A stretch of 64,000 bases of DNA from Polytrichum commune (taxonomy: Eukaryota; Streptophyta; Polytrichopsida; Polytrichales; Polytrichaceae): assembly GCA_950295325.1 (NCBI GenBank), contig OX485808.1, positions 31,948,527 through 32,012,526 on the forward strand, in the 5' to 3' direction. Positions within the stretch are counted from its first letter, which is position 1; every line of letters begins with the position of its first letter. Of the stretch, positions 12,455-25,024 are shown piece by piece. Made by a program: the position numbers and the translations under genes. Below the pieces are notes generated by a model. That model was not told the DNA's origin. It searched no databases and saw nothing but the letters and a program-made list of their open reading frames with translations.

Positions 12455-14368
12455 ACATGCACACGTGGCAACTCACAACTTCAGTTAATCTAACACTTCT
12501 CAAAATTAAACAACACGTCCCGGTTGCTTTTGCTATTACTTTTGCCCGTAAAAAAAGTTTCACATTTTGCACACCCAAAAGCAAGCGAAGTCGGGCTAAT
12601 TTTCTTGTTACTTTGTCAAATTTTTCAAACACCCTACCTACAAGTCAAAACATTCATTTGTTGTTTTGATTTCTCCTTTTTTTGATATGATATGATATTG
12701 TGTATATGCATAGTATTTTAGAAAATTGAGGGAAGGGTCAAAACAGATGAACACACTATCTTTGGGCCACCAATCAAGATTAACTTTGACCACTTTGATA
12801 AAAATATCTTATGTGATTCTCTTTCATTTTGTTTTGATATTATAGATAACTCATATTTGAGGAAATTGGAATATACTTTCCAAAATTTGGACTTTTTGGT
12901 TGCTTCTGTTCTATGGGCAGATCTGTTAATACACTTCTAATATAATATTCTCCTCTTTGAAAGCTTTGATGATGTAAAGAATGTGTGAATGTCAAGGACT
13001 TTGATGTAACATGGCAATTATGAGGTTAAGCCCGAGGTCATTCTAGGTAATTGTTGGATTGACTTGAAGTCGGATTTGCAAGGTCTTTTTGGGTTTCGAT
13101 TTATTTCGAGGTTTGAGAATGATAATTGAGATTATATAGAAATTGAATTTGTGATAATAAACTTTATGGATTGTGTGCAAGGGTAAGAGTAAAGAATGTT
13201 AAGCCTAATTTAGACTAAAGGGGTGCCTATAGGTAGAAGTTGTATTAAGGTATGGTTGTCTTAGTGGAACGACCAATAACATGTAATTTGTTGACTATGA
13301 CCATATCAAGATACAATTTATAATTAAATAAATATCTTAATACGAAGACCCTTTTGAGATGAAAATTTCAGACCAATTTTTTTTTTGTAAATTGCTGCAA
13401 CCACAATACAAAACTGAGTCTAAAACTAGCCTCAAATATTTTACTTGGCAAATTTGGTGGATTGATTTTATGAAATATACATATTTTACATTCTACACAC
13501 ATGTGTATGTTTTTTCACTCATAATTTATGCATGAAAGTGAACAAATTCATGTGAAGGCCAAAGCATGTTTCAATGCAAAATCTCTTTGTTTGAAAAAAA
13601 CAAAATTCACAATGAAAGTAAATCAACATTTTTATCCGAGTTGGTCCAGTTAGTCGTTGTCATGAGTTAGCATACAATTCACACATAAAGACTATAGTAT
13701 CACTTACGAAAATTCAACATATCTCTTTTGTTCAAGGCAATCCATTATGAAAAACAAGGTTGATGGACGAGGAGATACAAAGTTCACAATCATATGGACT
13801 ATCAAAATGTACTTAACCCTAAGAGATTGGTGCTAAGCAATTTGCCACATGTACATCCATGTCATCGTCGTGACAATTCAAAGACATCACCATAATTTTA
13901 AAAGAGAAGTTATTAAGTTTACACAATAAAATTCTCAAGACAACATCTTAAATATCCATTGAATTCTATAGGCATTATATTTGTGTGGTTTGAAACTCAA
14001 TGCCATGAGATAATACTAACATAGTTTAGCTTTTGATGTAATAATAGTACATTGTTCTAGCAAAAATACATTACGCACGACTAGGTTATATTAGTCACAT
14101 TATACACCACCATTTGAAAAACACGATGATGTGTGACTTGAGGACTTGGTCGGGCCAATATTGATCTTTCTACCACTTCCTTGATGGATCATATGATGAA
14201 GAAATAGATTTGAAGAAAATGAATGTGCAATGTTGACACATGTTTCACAAGATTTGGTTTTCAACTTTCTTTCCCAAGTTTCGTGAAACACACGACAACC
14301 TCCACAAGTTGCTTATTTTGGAGTAAGCATGAATCTTTCCCCAACATGATGCCTATACTCCTTCATGT

Positions 14369-14389
14369 GAGAGAGAGAGAGAGAGAGAG
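14369..14389. repeat. (GA)10 microsatellite
   Basis: A perfect GA dinucleotide run in a gene-free region. Confidence 0.95.
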
Positions 14390-15339
14390 CTCTAATTGAA
14401 TGCAAAGTCCTTTCGTGAGCTACAATTGTGCTTATAAGTGCCAAAGACAAATTTGTGAACTCCATTCATCAAAAGCTAAATTCTTAGACACTTTGTTGTG
14501 TTTCTTCTTCTTTGCTACTCCATCCATAGGGTCTACTTATAAACATCCAAAATACAGTGTTTCTTTCATATTATTTAATTTGAATGGTTTTAACAATGAG
14601 TCCACATACACATCCAACAAGTGCACACATTGGAGTAAGATTTTTTTAAATAATTAAAAAATCAAAAATCAAAAATCAAAACTCAACCCATTGGATACAA
14701 GACAAACAAGAAGCTCATCACAAGAGTGCTATGCCCTACTATTATCTAGTACATGTGGCTAGTTCTGGTTGGTTACCCGACCAAGATCAAACTTTGGCTC
14801 ATTTCATAGCCACTTAATATCAACAGTCGCTTGCAATTGGACTTCGTTTGAAGAACGAGTTACTAACACCGTATGTGGTCAAATCTAGTTGGCTGCCAAA
14901 CTTTAGACTCATTTTAGAGACCATCCCTAGGTCTCTTCCCACAAGGTAGAGCGAATAAAAGTAAACATAACCAACATTTGTGTGTCCTAATATATGGATC
15001 ACGCTACTCCAAGTACCATGACAACTGGGAATTATTAATTATCTTTGTATTGATATGACTCGTGCAAGTTTATACTTATATAGAGATTACGCCTTTATCA
15101 ATTTAAGGAAAGTTTGATCATCAATTTTCAAGCTAGCCATGCATTCCTAGTAAGTTACGTGGGTGTTGTTCGATTCATCTCTCATGTTTTCCAACTTCCA
15201 CCGATTAGGTTTACACAACGAAGCTTGTGTTGCATCAACTGATCTATGACGAAGCATCAATGAAGAAAGTGGATTGAAATTTGAACTTCCCCTAGTTTAG
15301 TTCCAATTATTGGAAGTGCATGTTTGTTGATTTCTTAAC

Positions 15340-15515
15340 TGATTGCATAGGTCCTCCCAATCGTGTTCACTACATGTTGAAATACGAGTGCAATTAATAA
15401 CATCTAAAGACACTAGATTCAATCTCTTTGAAACATGGGTCTTTATGATGTTTATTCTTTGAGCCTCCCTCCAATCAAATATTGGTGTCCGATATAAAAC
15501 AAAGTAACCGAATAA
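15340..15515 (-). repeat. R1 dispersed repeat, diverged fragment
   Basis: Contains GGTCCTCCCAATCGTGTTCA, TTCAATCTCTTTGAAACATG and ATTGGTGTCCGATATAA, the reverse of R1 blocks, with many changes. Confidence 0.5.
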
Positions 15516-15867
15516 CACCCACATATACCTTTAAGTACTTCTATGAGGCATAAAAGCTTCATGATTGTCCTTCGAAGCACCTCACATTTGGAAATCCGGA
15601 TGCATTCACGATCTTGAGAGTAGGTAAGTTACACAAAGACTTTTGATGCTTTCCCGCTTTCAATTGGGATACGCATGTTGTCTCATTCCAAATGCACCGC
15701 CGTGAAGGAGAGTGGCCACTTCCCAACCATTTGTGTGGAGTCTTTATGTGTCCAACTACTATAGAACATGTATGTACGAGTTGAAGGGTTGATTGGAATT
15801 GGGGCCCTTTTCACACCTTGTACTTATCCGGACATTTGGGATAAGGTAAGTGGGCTTAATTTGGTTG

Positions 15868-16005
15868 CTTATGTTAACTGGACACCTATATTCGATTGAT
15901 GGGTGATTAGATGCAGATGTAAGGGCGGACACCATAAAGACATGTTGAAAAGAGATTGGACTACGTGTTTAAAATTTGTTTAACAATTCTAGGTTCATTA
16001 GTCAA
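15868..16005 (+). repeat. R1 dispersed repeat, left half
   Basis: GGACACCTATATTCGATTGA, then GGACACCATAAAGACATG, AAAAGAGATTGGACTACG and TAGGTTCATTAGTCAAC, breaking into a T/G-rich run. Confidence 0.65.
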
Positions 16006-16392
16006 CGTTTTTTTTTGAGGGGGGGGGTAGGGTGACCTTCTTATGGTACATTGTCAGTGGACTTTGATGGTTTGTAAGAATTAAAGATTAATTCTGAAGT
16101 TTTTTGGGATTGATCATGGTTTCTTCAAGTACACCTTACTTGTGTGAGGCACGAAAATTATAATTGAATTTTCATCAGCTAACAAATCTATGCGATAGTT
16201 ATAACAATGGAGTTCATAAAATATTGGCATTTGTCCATGTTATATGACTCAAATCAATTATCAAAATTAACACTTAACATTTTGGAGATTTTCAACGCTA
16301 TTCATGACTATTATTATAAACTTTTAGATTTTCAAACATTTCTCTAGTAGGTATTCATTTTTTCCACCCATGCTTTAAATACTACCTCTGAT

Positions 16393-16521
16393 ATGAGGTA
16401 GTAGGCTTTGTCCCTCAACCATACTCCGTAGATCCCTCTTGGGTTTACATTGAGTATGCAACTTTGATCAAAGGTGAAGTGCCTCTCATTCACACCAACT
16501 TACATTTGGCACCATCTCCCC
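16393..16521. repeat. R3 repeat copy ending in a poly-C run
   Basis: GGGTTTACATTGAGTATGCA, CTTTGATCAAAGGTGAAG, TCTCATTCACACCAACTTAC, then CACCATCT followed by about 14 C. The pyrimidine tail takes the place of the CT tail of the other copies. Confidence 0.55.
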
Positions 16522-17728
16522 CCCCCCCCCCTTATTTTAATAGTCTATCAAAGAGTGGAATGTTTTGAAAATGTTGTGGAAGTTGGTGACATAACATATA
16601 AAATATCAAGCCTTGTAGGGGTCTCAATGTACTATGATGAGGAGTTTAAGGGATGTAGTAAAAGCAAACAAGAAAAACAATCTTGTATTGGTTATCATTT
16701 CATTTAAGTATGCAAACCACATGGAGGAAGTGTCACTTGCTTATAAACTCAAACCAATATATAGAAAGTTCATGGGTTGTAACATGTAACAAATAGGGAA
16801 AATATGAACTTATTAGGTATTGACATTTTCAAGTAGGTTAGTCACAACAACACTTAAGTGGTTAAGTGGTTGTGTGCACACATATTTGAAAGAAATCAAC
16901 CTTCTTCAAGAGGGCTTTCCCTGTAAACAAGTGTAATCACAAGATTGCACTTGAACCATGTGGATGGTGAACACTTCGCTTTTTGATCATGACGTGGATC
17001 CCTTGTTTTTTGTTTTTGCCTTTTGCTAAGTCTTTTTTGGTGAAACGTCGTTTTAGATTACACCCGCCAAATGACACGTGTCCCAAGTTGGAAAATGGCA
17101 ATTTGTAGTCTTTTTCATTGAACAAGCTCCTTATTGTAAGCCAAGAACCGACCATGAGGTTGGATGGCCGCCCATTAAGCGGGTGTGGACACTTTGGATC
17201 CAAAGTGAGAATGGACCTAGCAAACATCGAAGCAAAGTTGTCTCTTCTTGATAGCTAAGTTACCAAGACCATTATACCACACATTGAGGCGAACTTTCAT
17301 GTTGCATCACTAACAAAAAAACAAAAAAAAAACAAAACATCAACACAAATCCTAAACTTTTTGTCACTAGCATGAAATGTAGTTGTTCTCCAGACCTTTT
17401 ACTTGTGTTAATTTCATGTGATGCATGATTTGGTTTAGCTAATAATCTCAAATAATACCTATATGAATAAGTCTTAATGATGAATGGTCAAAAGTTGCAC
17501 CTTTATGTTTAAAGAGGTAGAATGTGTGTGGTTATGAGTACAACACCTACAAATTTGAAAAGTTGATGATGTATCATTTTGTGCTTGCGATATATTGTTG
17601 TATAATGGAGAACAAAATTACTATGAATTGGCGCATCATTGAAGCAACTTATGCCCAACACAAGGATCATGCACAAATGAGATTACAAATACAAAGGCTT
17701 AGTGCACAATGAACACATCTTTCGACAA

Positions 17729-18946
17729 CTATGGGGAAATATCTAGCCTCAGTTCCATCGGGAAACCTTCGACTCCATCCGGTCCAAACATCTCACGAGG
17801 GCATTCGGGCACCACATGCCAAGATCCTTCCGCCAAATCAAAAACCCAAGTATATTCCCAATCCGGTGATGAAAAGATGAGGGCCTCTTTGTGATCCTCC
17901 GCATAAAAACTATAGATGTTGAACGAGTCAAAATCATACTCACCATCAAACGGCTTGTATGGCACCTCGCCTACCACTATGAGATCTAGACTCAAGTGTT
18001 CGTTGATAGCCCACACTTGAAAACACCCTTGGTTGTTGGTAAGGTGATGCAATGTGAAGTTATTGAGGCCCCCCATCGGTGTCACACTTCTTGTCAAAAC
18101 AAGGATGCGACCGTTACTCTCCACAAGCCCGAGAGTCCGAGTGTTCAAGAACCCATGTGATGGCGGGATCCGGAGTTCAATCCGACCCCAGCATCCTAAG
18201 TCCAGATCATATGTTGCAATCTGGTGCACATTTTGGGAGAGACAGTACATGATTCCATTGCTTACCACGGCTTGACACGGCCGGTTCATGAGGTAAGGTA
18301 ACCCATCAAAAGCGAGGATGGTTCCGGTCTCTACCCAATTCCTCATCGAGGATTCATACACACGGGTGATCAAGTCGGTCTCCTCGACGACAATGATTTT
18401 GTATGAGTTGTGGACCTTGTCGACCACCATAGCCACAAAATCTGGAAGACCTTTACCCCGTGATGGTAGCCACGCAGGTAGCTCCCTCCATGTTTTGGTG
18501 ATGGGGTTACAAACACCAAGAGTGACATCATCTTCACTATTGTACACAGCAAAACACAACAATCCTCCGTTTGTGAGGATGAGATAAAAGTCGGGGAAAG
18601 GCAAAAAATTGAAGGACAAATCGTACCATTTTTGGGAGGAAGAACAAAATATGGAGGCGTCGCGGGTGAAATAGGCAAAAGTGAAAAGGGCCGGCCCAAT
18701 TTGCACTCGGTGGTCCTCCATTCCATACAATACATAGTATGGAAGCTCACACATAATTTTGGCTCGAGATTTTACAAAGCCCGTCAAGTGTATGAGGTTT
18801 TTCCATCGCTTGCAAACAAGTTGCATAGCAAAAAGAGCGGGGATTGGTAGATGAGCTAAGATGGAGTCCACTAGTGGCTCGGGTAATGTTCCCCATAGTG
18901 CTCCATCCAATTCAATTTCTTGGCATGTTGATGAAAAACTTGGCAT
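17729..18946 (-). CDS. F-box protein with a probable kelch/beta-propeller C-terminus
   Basis: A single uninterrupted 405-codon reading frame. Residues about 18-60 form an F-box: LPEPLVDSILAHLP, then the VCKRWKNL core. The remainder (about 90-400) looks like a kelch or galactose-oxidase-type propeller, with repeated W, GG and 'Y-D-L' blocks such as CNPITKTWRELP and YDLDLGCWGRIEL. F-box proteins act as substrate receptors of SCF (SKP1-cullin1) ubiquitin ligases; the propeller would bind the target. Intronless F-box/kelch genes of about 400 codons are a large, fast-evolving family in plants, so I cannot name an orthologue or a substrate. No intron, frameshift or internal stop is seen, so the gene appears intact. 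It stands alone, with over 5 kb of repeat-bearing spacer on its left. Confidence 0.88.
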   Translation of the reverse strand: MPSFSSTCQEIELDGALWGTLPEPLVDSILAHLPIPALFAMQLVCKRWKNLIHLTGFVKSRAKIMCELPYYVLYGMEDHRVQIGPALFTFAYFTRDASIFCSSSQKWYDLSFNFLPFPDFYLILTNGGLLCFAVYNSEDDVTLGVCNPITKTWRELPAWLPSRGKGLPDFVAMVVDKVHNSYKIIVVEETDLITRVYESSMRNWVETGTILAFDGLPYLMNRPCQAVVSNGIMYCLSQNVHQIATYDLDLGCWGRIELRIPPSHGFLNTRTLGLVESNGRILVLTRSVTPMGGLNNFTLHHLTNNQGCFQVWAINEHLSLDLIVVGEVPYKPFDGEYDFDSFNIYSFYAEDHKEALIFSSPDWEYTWVFDLAEGSWHVVPECPREMFGPDGVEGFPMELRLDISP

Positions 18947-19559
18947 TAATATATCATTATTTAAATCTGCATAACATCATATCATTTGTGAATAATCTTT
19001 TTTCTAAACATCTCTTGACCTAGAACTCTATATAAACCCTAAATATAATTGAACATAGACCCAAGAAGAAATGATGACGTGAAAGTTGAAATCAAAATAA
19101 TCTAGATCATGTGAATTTTTGGTTCAAAAGTGTTTGCTACAAATTATTTACACTCATACAATATTATAAATCATTATACATGTAAAAACTCTTACCAAAT
19201 ATTATGCCAACCAAAAAACAAACGCATGTGGGTTATGTGTGTTGTTAAAATACAAATGATATTTGGTTTCATTTTGTATTTTGCAATTATGAGGTTTCTA
19301 GCAACATAACATGTCTCTCCAGTAAATTCATTTTCTTCGTTGATTGTGTAGCATATGACATTGACCTAATTGTTTACACTTGAGGTGATCTTGCAAAGAT
19401 ACGATTCATTGACATATGCACATGACATTGATCGTCTTGATATCTTTGAAGCCTCTATTGATTGAAAGAACCATAATTTAACAAATGGAAGATTCATTCA
19501 TTGCTTACAAATCCACATACTTAGTTAAGTGAAACAACATTATGTACAAAGGGGAAGAA

Positions 19560-19910
19560 CTAACTCAGTGATCCAATTTGGGTGTCATAAATATTGATGT
19601 TCTTCTTCATGCCAACTTTGACTGAAAAAAAATCAGCTGTCGTCAATTCTTGGCACAACATTTGGAAGATGCCTTTGATTTCGTCTTGCGACATGTGAAT
19701 GAGTTGCTCATGTGTCATCTCAATGACGGTCCGCATATTGTAGTGTTTTGCATTCACCTCCGGCTCAAATGAGTGCGAATGGATGATTTCTTCCAACCTT
19801 CTCAAGTCTGATTGCGCACTTTCATTGTCAAAGCTTGCGGATTTTGGAGAACGACTTGATGACCCTGGAGAGGAGTCGCTTTCTTCCATATGGCTCACAA
19901 ACATATCCAT
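19560..19910 (-). CDS. Possible small protein or exon, unknown function
   Basis: A 116-codon ORF from ATG to stop. It begins with a Ser/Pro-rich acidic stretch (SDSSPGSSSRSPKSAS) and continues as a predicted helical segment (about 35-85) rich in E, H and I. The composition looks more protein-like than neighbouring random ORFs. Near its end a T-run followed by CAG (about 19618-19630, read on the minus strand) looks like an intron acceptor, so the last 17 or so codons might be intronic and the ORF could be one exon of a larger or decayed gene. I recognise no family and found no convincing partner exon in the flanks. Confidence 0.3.
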   Translation of the reverse strand: MDMFVSHMEESDSSPGSSSRSPKSASFDNESAQSDLRRLEEIIHSHSFEPEVNAKHYNMRTVIEMTHEQLIHMSQDEIKGIFQMLCQELTTADFFSVKVGMKKNINIYDTQIGSLS

Positions 19911-22200
19911 CTTTACAAAACTTGTTCACAATGCTGAAACTCAATGTCACCTTAGGTATTTTACATACATTTTGACAAGTCGACGAGCGTTCATGTTTTC
20001 ATACTTTGTTTTTAATGTGTAAGATTATAGTTTCAACTTGATGTGCCATAAATCTCACCTCTTTCTCTCCGCAAGGGTAACAAGTTTTCTTGGTGCTCTT
20101 GGTGAACATATTTCACATACCAATAATAATAAAACCTAAATTGGGAAGATTTTGGTTTATGTTGCACCAGTAGCAACATCTTTAATAAATTTATATGGAG
20201 ATAACCCATAAGATAACCAACTTGCAACATGAAGAATGACTAAGGAAATATGCAAGTCTCGAGTAGGGAGGGGCATGAAGGAAACATGAGAGACCTCTTC
20301 ACATACTTTCATGTTTTGCCAATATCCTCAAATCTAGAAATGTTCACCTAAAACCCTTATTGGAGTGGAATAGACCTATTATGAGGGGTATTGTAGAGCA
20401 TGTTAGTATTTTTAGGAGTTATGACATGTGCGATTGTAGACAAAATATGGCACCCTTCATATTTGCCTAATTGAAATGACATGATTTGTTGGTTCAAGCA
20501 GTCAATAACTATGGCACTTGCTCAAGGTGGTTCATATTGTGTGTCCTCATTATAGGTTATTATATATATCAATTTTATTATTTTCAATCTAAATCACACA
20601 ATGTTCAATAGCCTTGAATTCCCTTGAGCCAACCTTCTAACCCCTAAAGGACTAGAGGTGTGTTTATATATGGGATACATGACAATTTATACAGCCTTCA
20701 ACAAGCATTCAAATAATGTTTCATTTGGTCTTGGAACCTTAGACATGCATCATATACGATCTTTGATAGTTAAATACATTTATAATCAATTTGAGATGTT
20801 GTAAGACCCATACATGTTTTAATTGCATGTGAATGTTTTTGTATGAAAATTAATCTACAACTTTCTCTTTGAGAAACAATCTATTGGTATAAACACTTAA
20901 AGCCCTTTTCCTAGACATAAGATAAAAAAAAAATATGCATTTCAAAAATATTATGCACATCGAGTGATGAAAATGATCTATTGTTGTACATAAAAATTTA
21001 AATTAGTTGACATAGTACTACTTATTTGTGATACGAATAAAAGATAGCTTGTAATAAATAAAGAATTACCGATCATAGTGGATGTAATCCAAGGTTACAC
21101 ACACAATAAAATCGCATGCCATCCATTATCACAAAGTGTACGATGCAAAATGTCCTCATTGGCATCTATTTATTACCTTTTCATAATTCATAATCTAAAC
21201 CAAAAATAAATAAAAATTACAAATTAAGGGTTGGTTAATTTGATTGTGTGCACTAAACTTCAAGTACGTAAAACATTAGAAGGTAAGTTTCAAAAGCAAG
21301 CAAGACCTAACCACAAGCATATGAAATCATATAAAAGAAATGTGAAAGTTAATGTTAACAGTCTAGAGGGCCTTCACTTAAATGCTTTAGCAAAAAACTA
21401 AAGGGAGGGAAGAGAAGCAAGAGGATATCATCCCCACCCCCAAACCCCCCCCCCTCCCAAAAAAAAAGAAGAAGAAAAAAACCCCACTCATTTGCCCATA
21501 AAAGTAGAAGTGCATTATATACCTATCTAATGAGAAGAAATTAAAATTGTCTCATGAAGTTTATGTTTATGTTTATGTTTATGTTTATGGGTGGGATGCA
21601 CCTATATTGATATAACAATATTATGATCTTTGGACATGATGTGAGGCATCAATATCAAATTTGAAAAGATTTACGACACAAAATATAGGAAATAAGAATA
21701 CGAGTAATTATGAACACCCTTTTAGACAAACTGGTATACTAAAAACATGAACGGACGAGGAATGGATAATGTCAATCATAGTTGATTATCAAGGGATTAT
21801 GTTTGCATGATATCAACTGCATACCCTTGAGCATTTCACAAACGTTTATAATACCACTATACTCTGGGTCTATGTCATCTTGACCCATTGCACCTGTGCA
21901 ATATGAATGAAAGATTTATGCCATTCCCAAACCACCCTCTCAATGCCATTATCATCAACCAACCAGTTATGAACGACAACTATGTCAACAACACCCATGC
22001 GCCCTCACCGTTCCAAAGTTTTGAATGTATAGGGGGATATCAATATCTAAGCTTTTCTTTGAATACCTTTACCCACTAGTTTGTGGGAAAAAAGAAAGAA
22101 AGAATAAGATAAGGATACCTTAATTTAGTGTGTATCAATATTTCAATGCCATGGGTGACGGCAAATATTTTGGAACGGCGATTGTATCGACGTACGGGAG
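19911..22200. other. Gene-free spacer before L26
   Basis: AT-rich, with short simple repeats only. A run of C and A (21436-21482) and the GTTTAT repeat are the only structured parts. From about 22160 the sequence turns GC-rich, marking the L26 promoter. Confidence 0.6.
21559..21588. repeat. (GTTTAT)5 hexanucleotide repeat
   Basis: Five perfect hexamers. Confidence 0.95.
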
Positions 22201-22341
22201 ATGACCTGCGGGTATCAAATTTAAGCTGTTGTTTATACCCTGACGCACGCCGCGCTCGTACGTACCCGGTCGACCTCACAACCAGCTTTGGTGCCGAGGC
22301 TTCGGCTTCAAGAGGTTCGGGCCAGGTGCGGGAGTTGCGAG

Positions 22342-22350
22342 AAACCCTAA
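22342..22350 (+). promoter_or_regulatory. Telo-box (AAACCCTAA) upstream of the L26 gene
   Basis: The exact motif AAACCCTAA lies about 97 bp before the L26 start codon, in a GC-rich leader or promoter zone. Telo-boxes are established promoter elements of plant ribosomal-protein and translation genes and are bound by TRB/Pur-alpha-type factors. Placement is seen in the sequence; function is inferred. Confidence 0.6.
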
Positions 22351-22446
22351 ACCTGCCGCAGGGTGGCGCTTTCGGTCTTTTCCGCCATAGCCAGGCCTTC
22401 GTCGGTCTCCGCACCTCGCCCCTGCTGCCTCATCGTCGCAGCGACA

Positions 22447-24192
22447 ATGAAATTCTCACCGCGTAAGTTGCCTCTGCCTACCGCTTGCTGTCTTGCGCTC
22501 GCTTTTGTCAAACTCTGGCGTTTTTCCGGAGCTCTTTTGAGTGTGATCGGGGTTCAGGAGCATTCCTGAGTTATGTTTCTTTACTCTGATTTGAGGTGGT
22601 ATTCTTGAGTTGCAGTTTAGTCGTCCTTTCGTCATGTTTGTTTTCGCACGGCAAGGATATCCCTCGTTGATAGTGTTCTGTTTTTGGTGGCATGGTTTTC
22701 TTCTTTATTTTATGGCGGGGTGGGGTTGCACAGCAATGGAGCCTGTTAGGGCTGCGGTTGCGGTCTATGGCTACTTAGTTCTAGTATTAGGGTTTGATCC
22801 TTCCTTGAGCTCTTTTAGGTCAGTCTACGGATGCGATTTACAGGTTGGTAGAACTTAGGTTTGAAGAAACGCAGAGCACAGGTCTCTGTGGGGATCTTAC
22901 TTGCATCATTCATGGATATAGTCCTCCAGGTCTATCGGCAGAATCGATACTGGGAAGAGTTTTGGATCTGAGCTGGGAATTTGAGCTGCAATTTCGTCCA
23001 ATCTGAAATTCACGTTTTCCAGTCTCGTACACTAAGGGTTGCTACCTTAGTAGTTTCCATGGGTCCTTGTACATGTTCCTCTGTCTGCACATTGGTGATG
23101 ATACTTGACGATGTTCTGAGACTTCTCATTCAGTATCACTTGTATATATCAAAATATCGGGGATTCTGTGGATTCGTTCTGATTATCTCATTTGCAATGC
23201 AGGCGTTAGCAGCTCTAGGCGCAAGTCGCGGAAGGCACATTTCAGTGCCCCTTCAAGTGTCCGTCGGATTCTTATGAGTGCTGCCCTCTCGTCAGACCTG
23301 AAGAACAAGTACAATGTATGAGCTCGAAAGACTTTACGTTCCACAGATGTCTGAAGAGGATATCTATGAATGCAATATTAGCTGTTGGAAGAAAATTATG
23401 CATGATAAATTAGGTTAAGCGGTGAGAACTTATTAATGGCGTGGGTAATGTCTGGTATGGTCATAAGTCAAGCTCTACAGACGAGTGAATGCTTTTGTTG
23501 CCTATGTGTTATGTTGTTTGGATGAATGTGTACTGACCTAATTGTGTTTTTCGCAAATTTCAGGTTCGGTCTGTTCCAGTGAGGAAGGATGATGAGGTCC
23601 AGGTTGTGCGAGGCACATACAAGGGCCGTGAAGGAAAGGTGGTCCAGGTCTACAGGCGTAAGTGGGTTATCCATGTGGAGCGTATCACCCGTGAGAAGGT
23701 TAATGGTAAGTTCAACATTCTTTAACGTTTAAAGAAAGTCATCACATTCTTCCAGAAGTTATAGATGTTCATACGCACCCAGGCAGAAATGGGGTGCCTT
23801 ATTTGCAGTGGTTGGTTTGGGTGTAGCATGTGGATTTGTGTGACAAACCCCTAAATGTTTTATTCTTAAATTTGAGAAATCCCTGAATGTTAACCCCACA
23901 ATTGCAAGGTTGCAGTGCATACAGTGGGAAACTGGTTGTTTTAAATAGCATAATTGGAACAGTAGGGAACCATCAAATTAGCAAAATGTCATATCTGATG
24001 GAGGCATGTGACTGTGTAGGTGCAACTGTGAATGTTGGCATCGACCCATCCAAGGTGGTGATTACCAAGCTCAAGCTAGACAAGGACCGCAAGTCTCTCC
24101 TAGACAGGAAAGGCAAGGGCCGCGCTGCAGAGAAGGGCAAGGGAAAGTTCACTAATGAGGATGTTGCTCCTCCTCTACAGGAAGTTGATTAG
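22447..24192 (+). CDS. RPL26: 60S ribosomal protein L26 (uL24 family), 4 exons
   Basis: Exons 22447-22462, 23203-23315, 23564-23705 and 24020-24192, all GT-AG, give 147 aa, against about 146 for plant RPL26. Exon 1 carries only 16 coding bases (MKFSP plus the first base of the Arg codon). Exon 2 gives the basic N-terminus ([12 protein letters not shown]). Exon 3 carries the KOW motif ([19 protein letters not shown]). Exon 4 encodes the Lys-rich tail ending in LQEVD. The protein sits at the polypeptide exit-tunnel rim of the large ribosomal subunit and binds rRNA. Intron 1 is long (740 bp), and the GC-rich leader with its telo-box fits a strongly expressed plant ribosomal gene. No damage is seen. 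Confidence 0.96.
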
Positions 24193-25024
24193 ATTCCTGG
24201 ATTTGCCAGATGGTGAGAAGAATCTATGTTGAACCTGAATTATTCTGGTGGCCCTTCAAAAAAGTGCAGAGTGTGAATTTTATTGATCCACACCGTTTGT
24301 CAATATTTCTGAGTTGTAAGGGATACGATGATCTCTATCCTGCAGAGTTTGTGGGTTTTTTCATCATCATTTTGTTCAAGAAGTGAATGTTGCATATGAA
24401 ACCTGGAAGATTGGTGGTGCAGTTTGTTTTTGGCAGTTTGCTGTTGCCTTCTTAGGGGTACCACAAGAGTGTCTTGGTTATCTTGTTATACTGAGTTGAT
24501 GATTTGAAATTCCCCAATTAGCTTATTGACATGAAAGCTGGCATTTGGGACATTTTGGACATGTCTGAAATCACCATGAACATTTAATAGTGAGGGCTTG
24601 TTGGGTACGTGGAAGGTTCATGTTAAGTTCAGTGACTGGGATATGCCAATAACTTATAACAACTCGAAGGAGCACTGAAAGTTAGATATGAGTATGTGAA
24701 TCAATGCAAAGTTTATCAAAATGCTATCAATTGACAAATGTGATTTGGCATTGTTGTATCTGGAGAGCGTGTGTGAGTGTGTGTATCCTGTTAAAGGCAT
24801 GTTGCAGTTGTGATGACAAATTTTTATAAGTTGTTCAAATGAATTCAGGTCAAGGTTTAAGTTTGCATTGTTCTTAGACATTCTAGATCTCAAACCCCTC
24901 AACAACACCTTTTTCTTCTTCCAAGAAATCGCTAAACAAGCGGTAACCGCCACCTACGCTGCAGTTCAGTGGAAAAATCAAGTGTTGCTCAGAGGCCCCA
25001 TGTTCGAGGCCATAGCTTAATGTT

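Larger units (their letters stand above)
12455..17728. other. Gene-poor spacer, ABCG promoter side to F-box gene
   Basis: AT-rich, with no convincing exon. It contains the R3 copy at 16393, R1 pieces at 15340 and 15868, a (GA)10 run and two homopolymer runs (G near 16019, C near 16508). A 96-codon minus-strand ORF at 16937-17227, preceded by another short open stretch in a different frame, may be a decayed gene fragment; nothing supports function. Confidence 0.6.

Noticed and set aside
22076-22414. 112-codon minus-strand ORF upstream of L26
   Set aside because: Lies in the GC-rich promoter and leader of L26; Arg/Pro-rich with no motif, as expected by chance.
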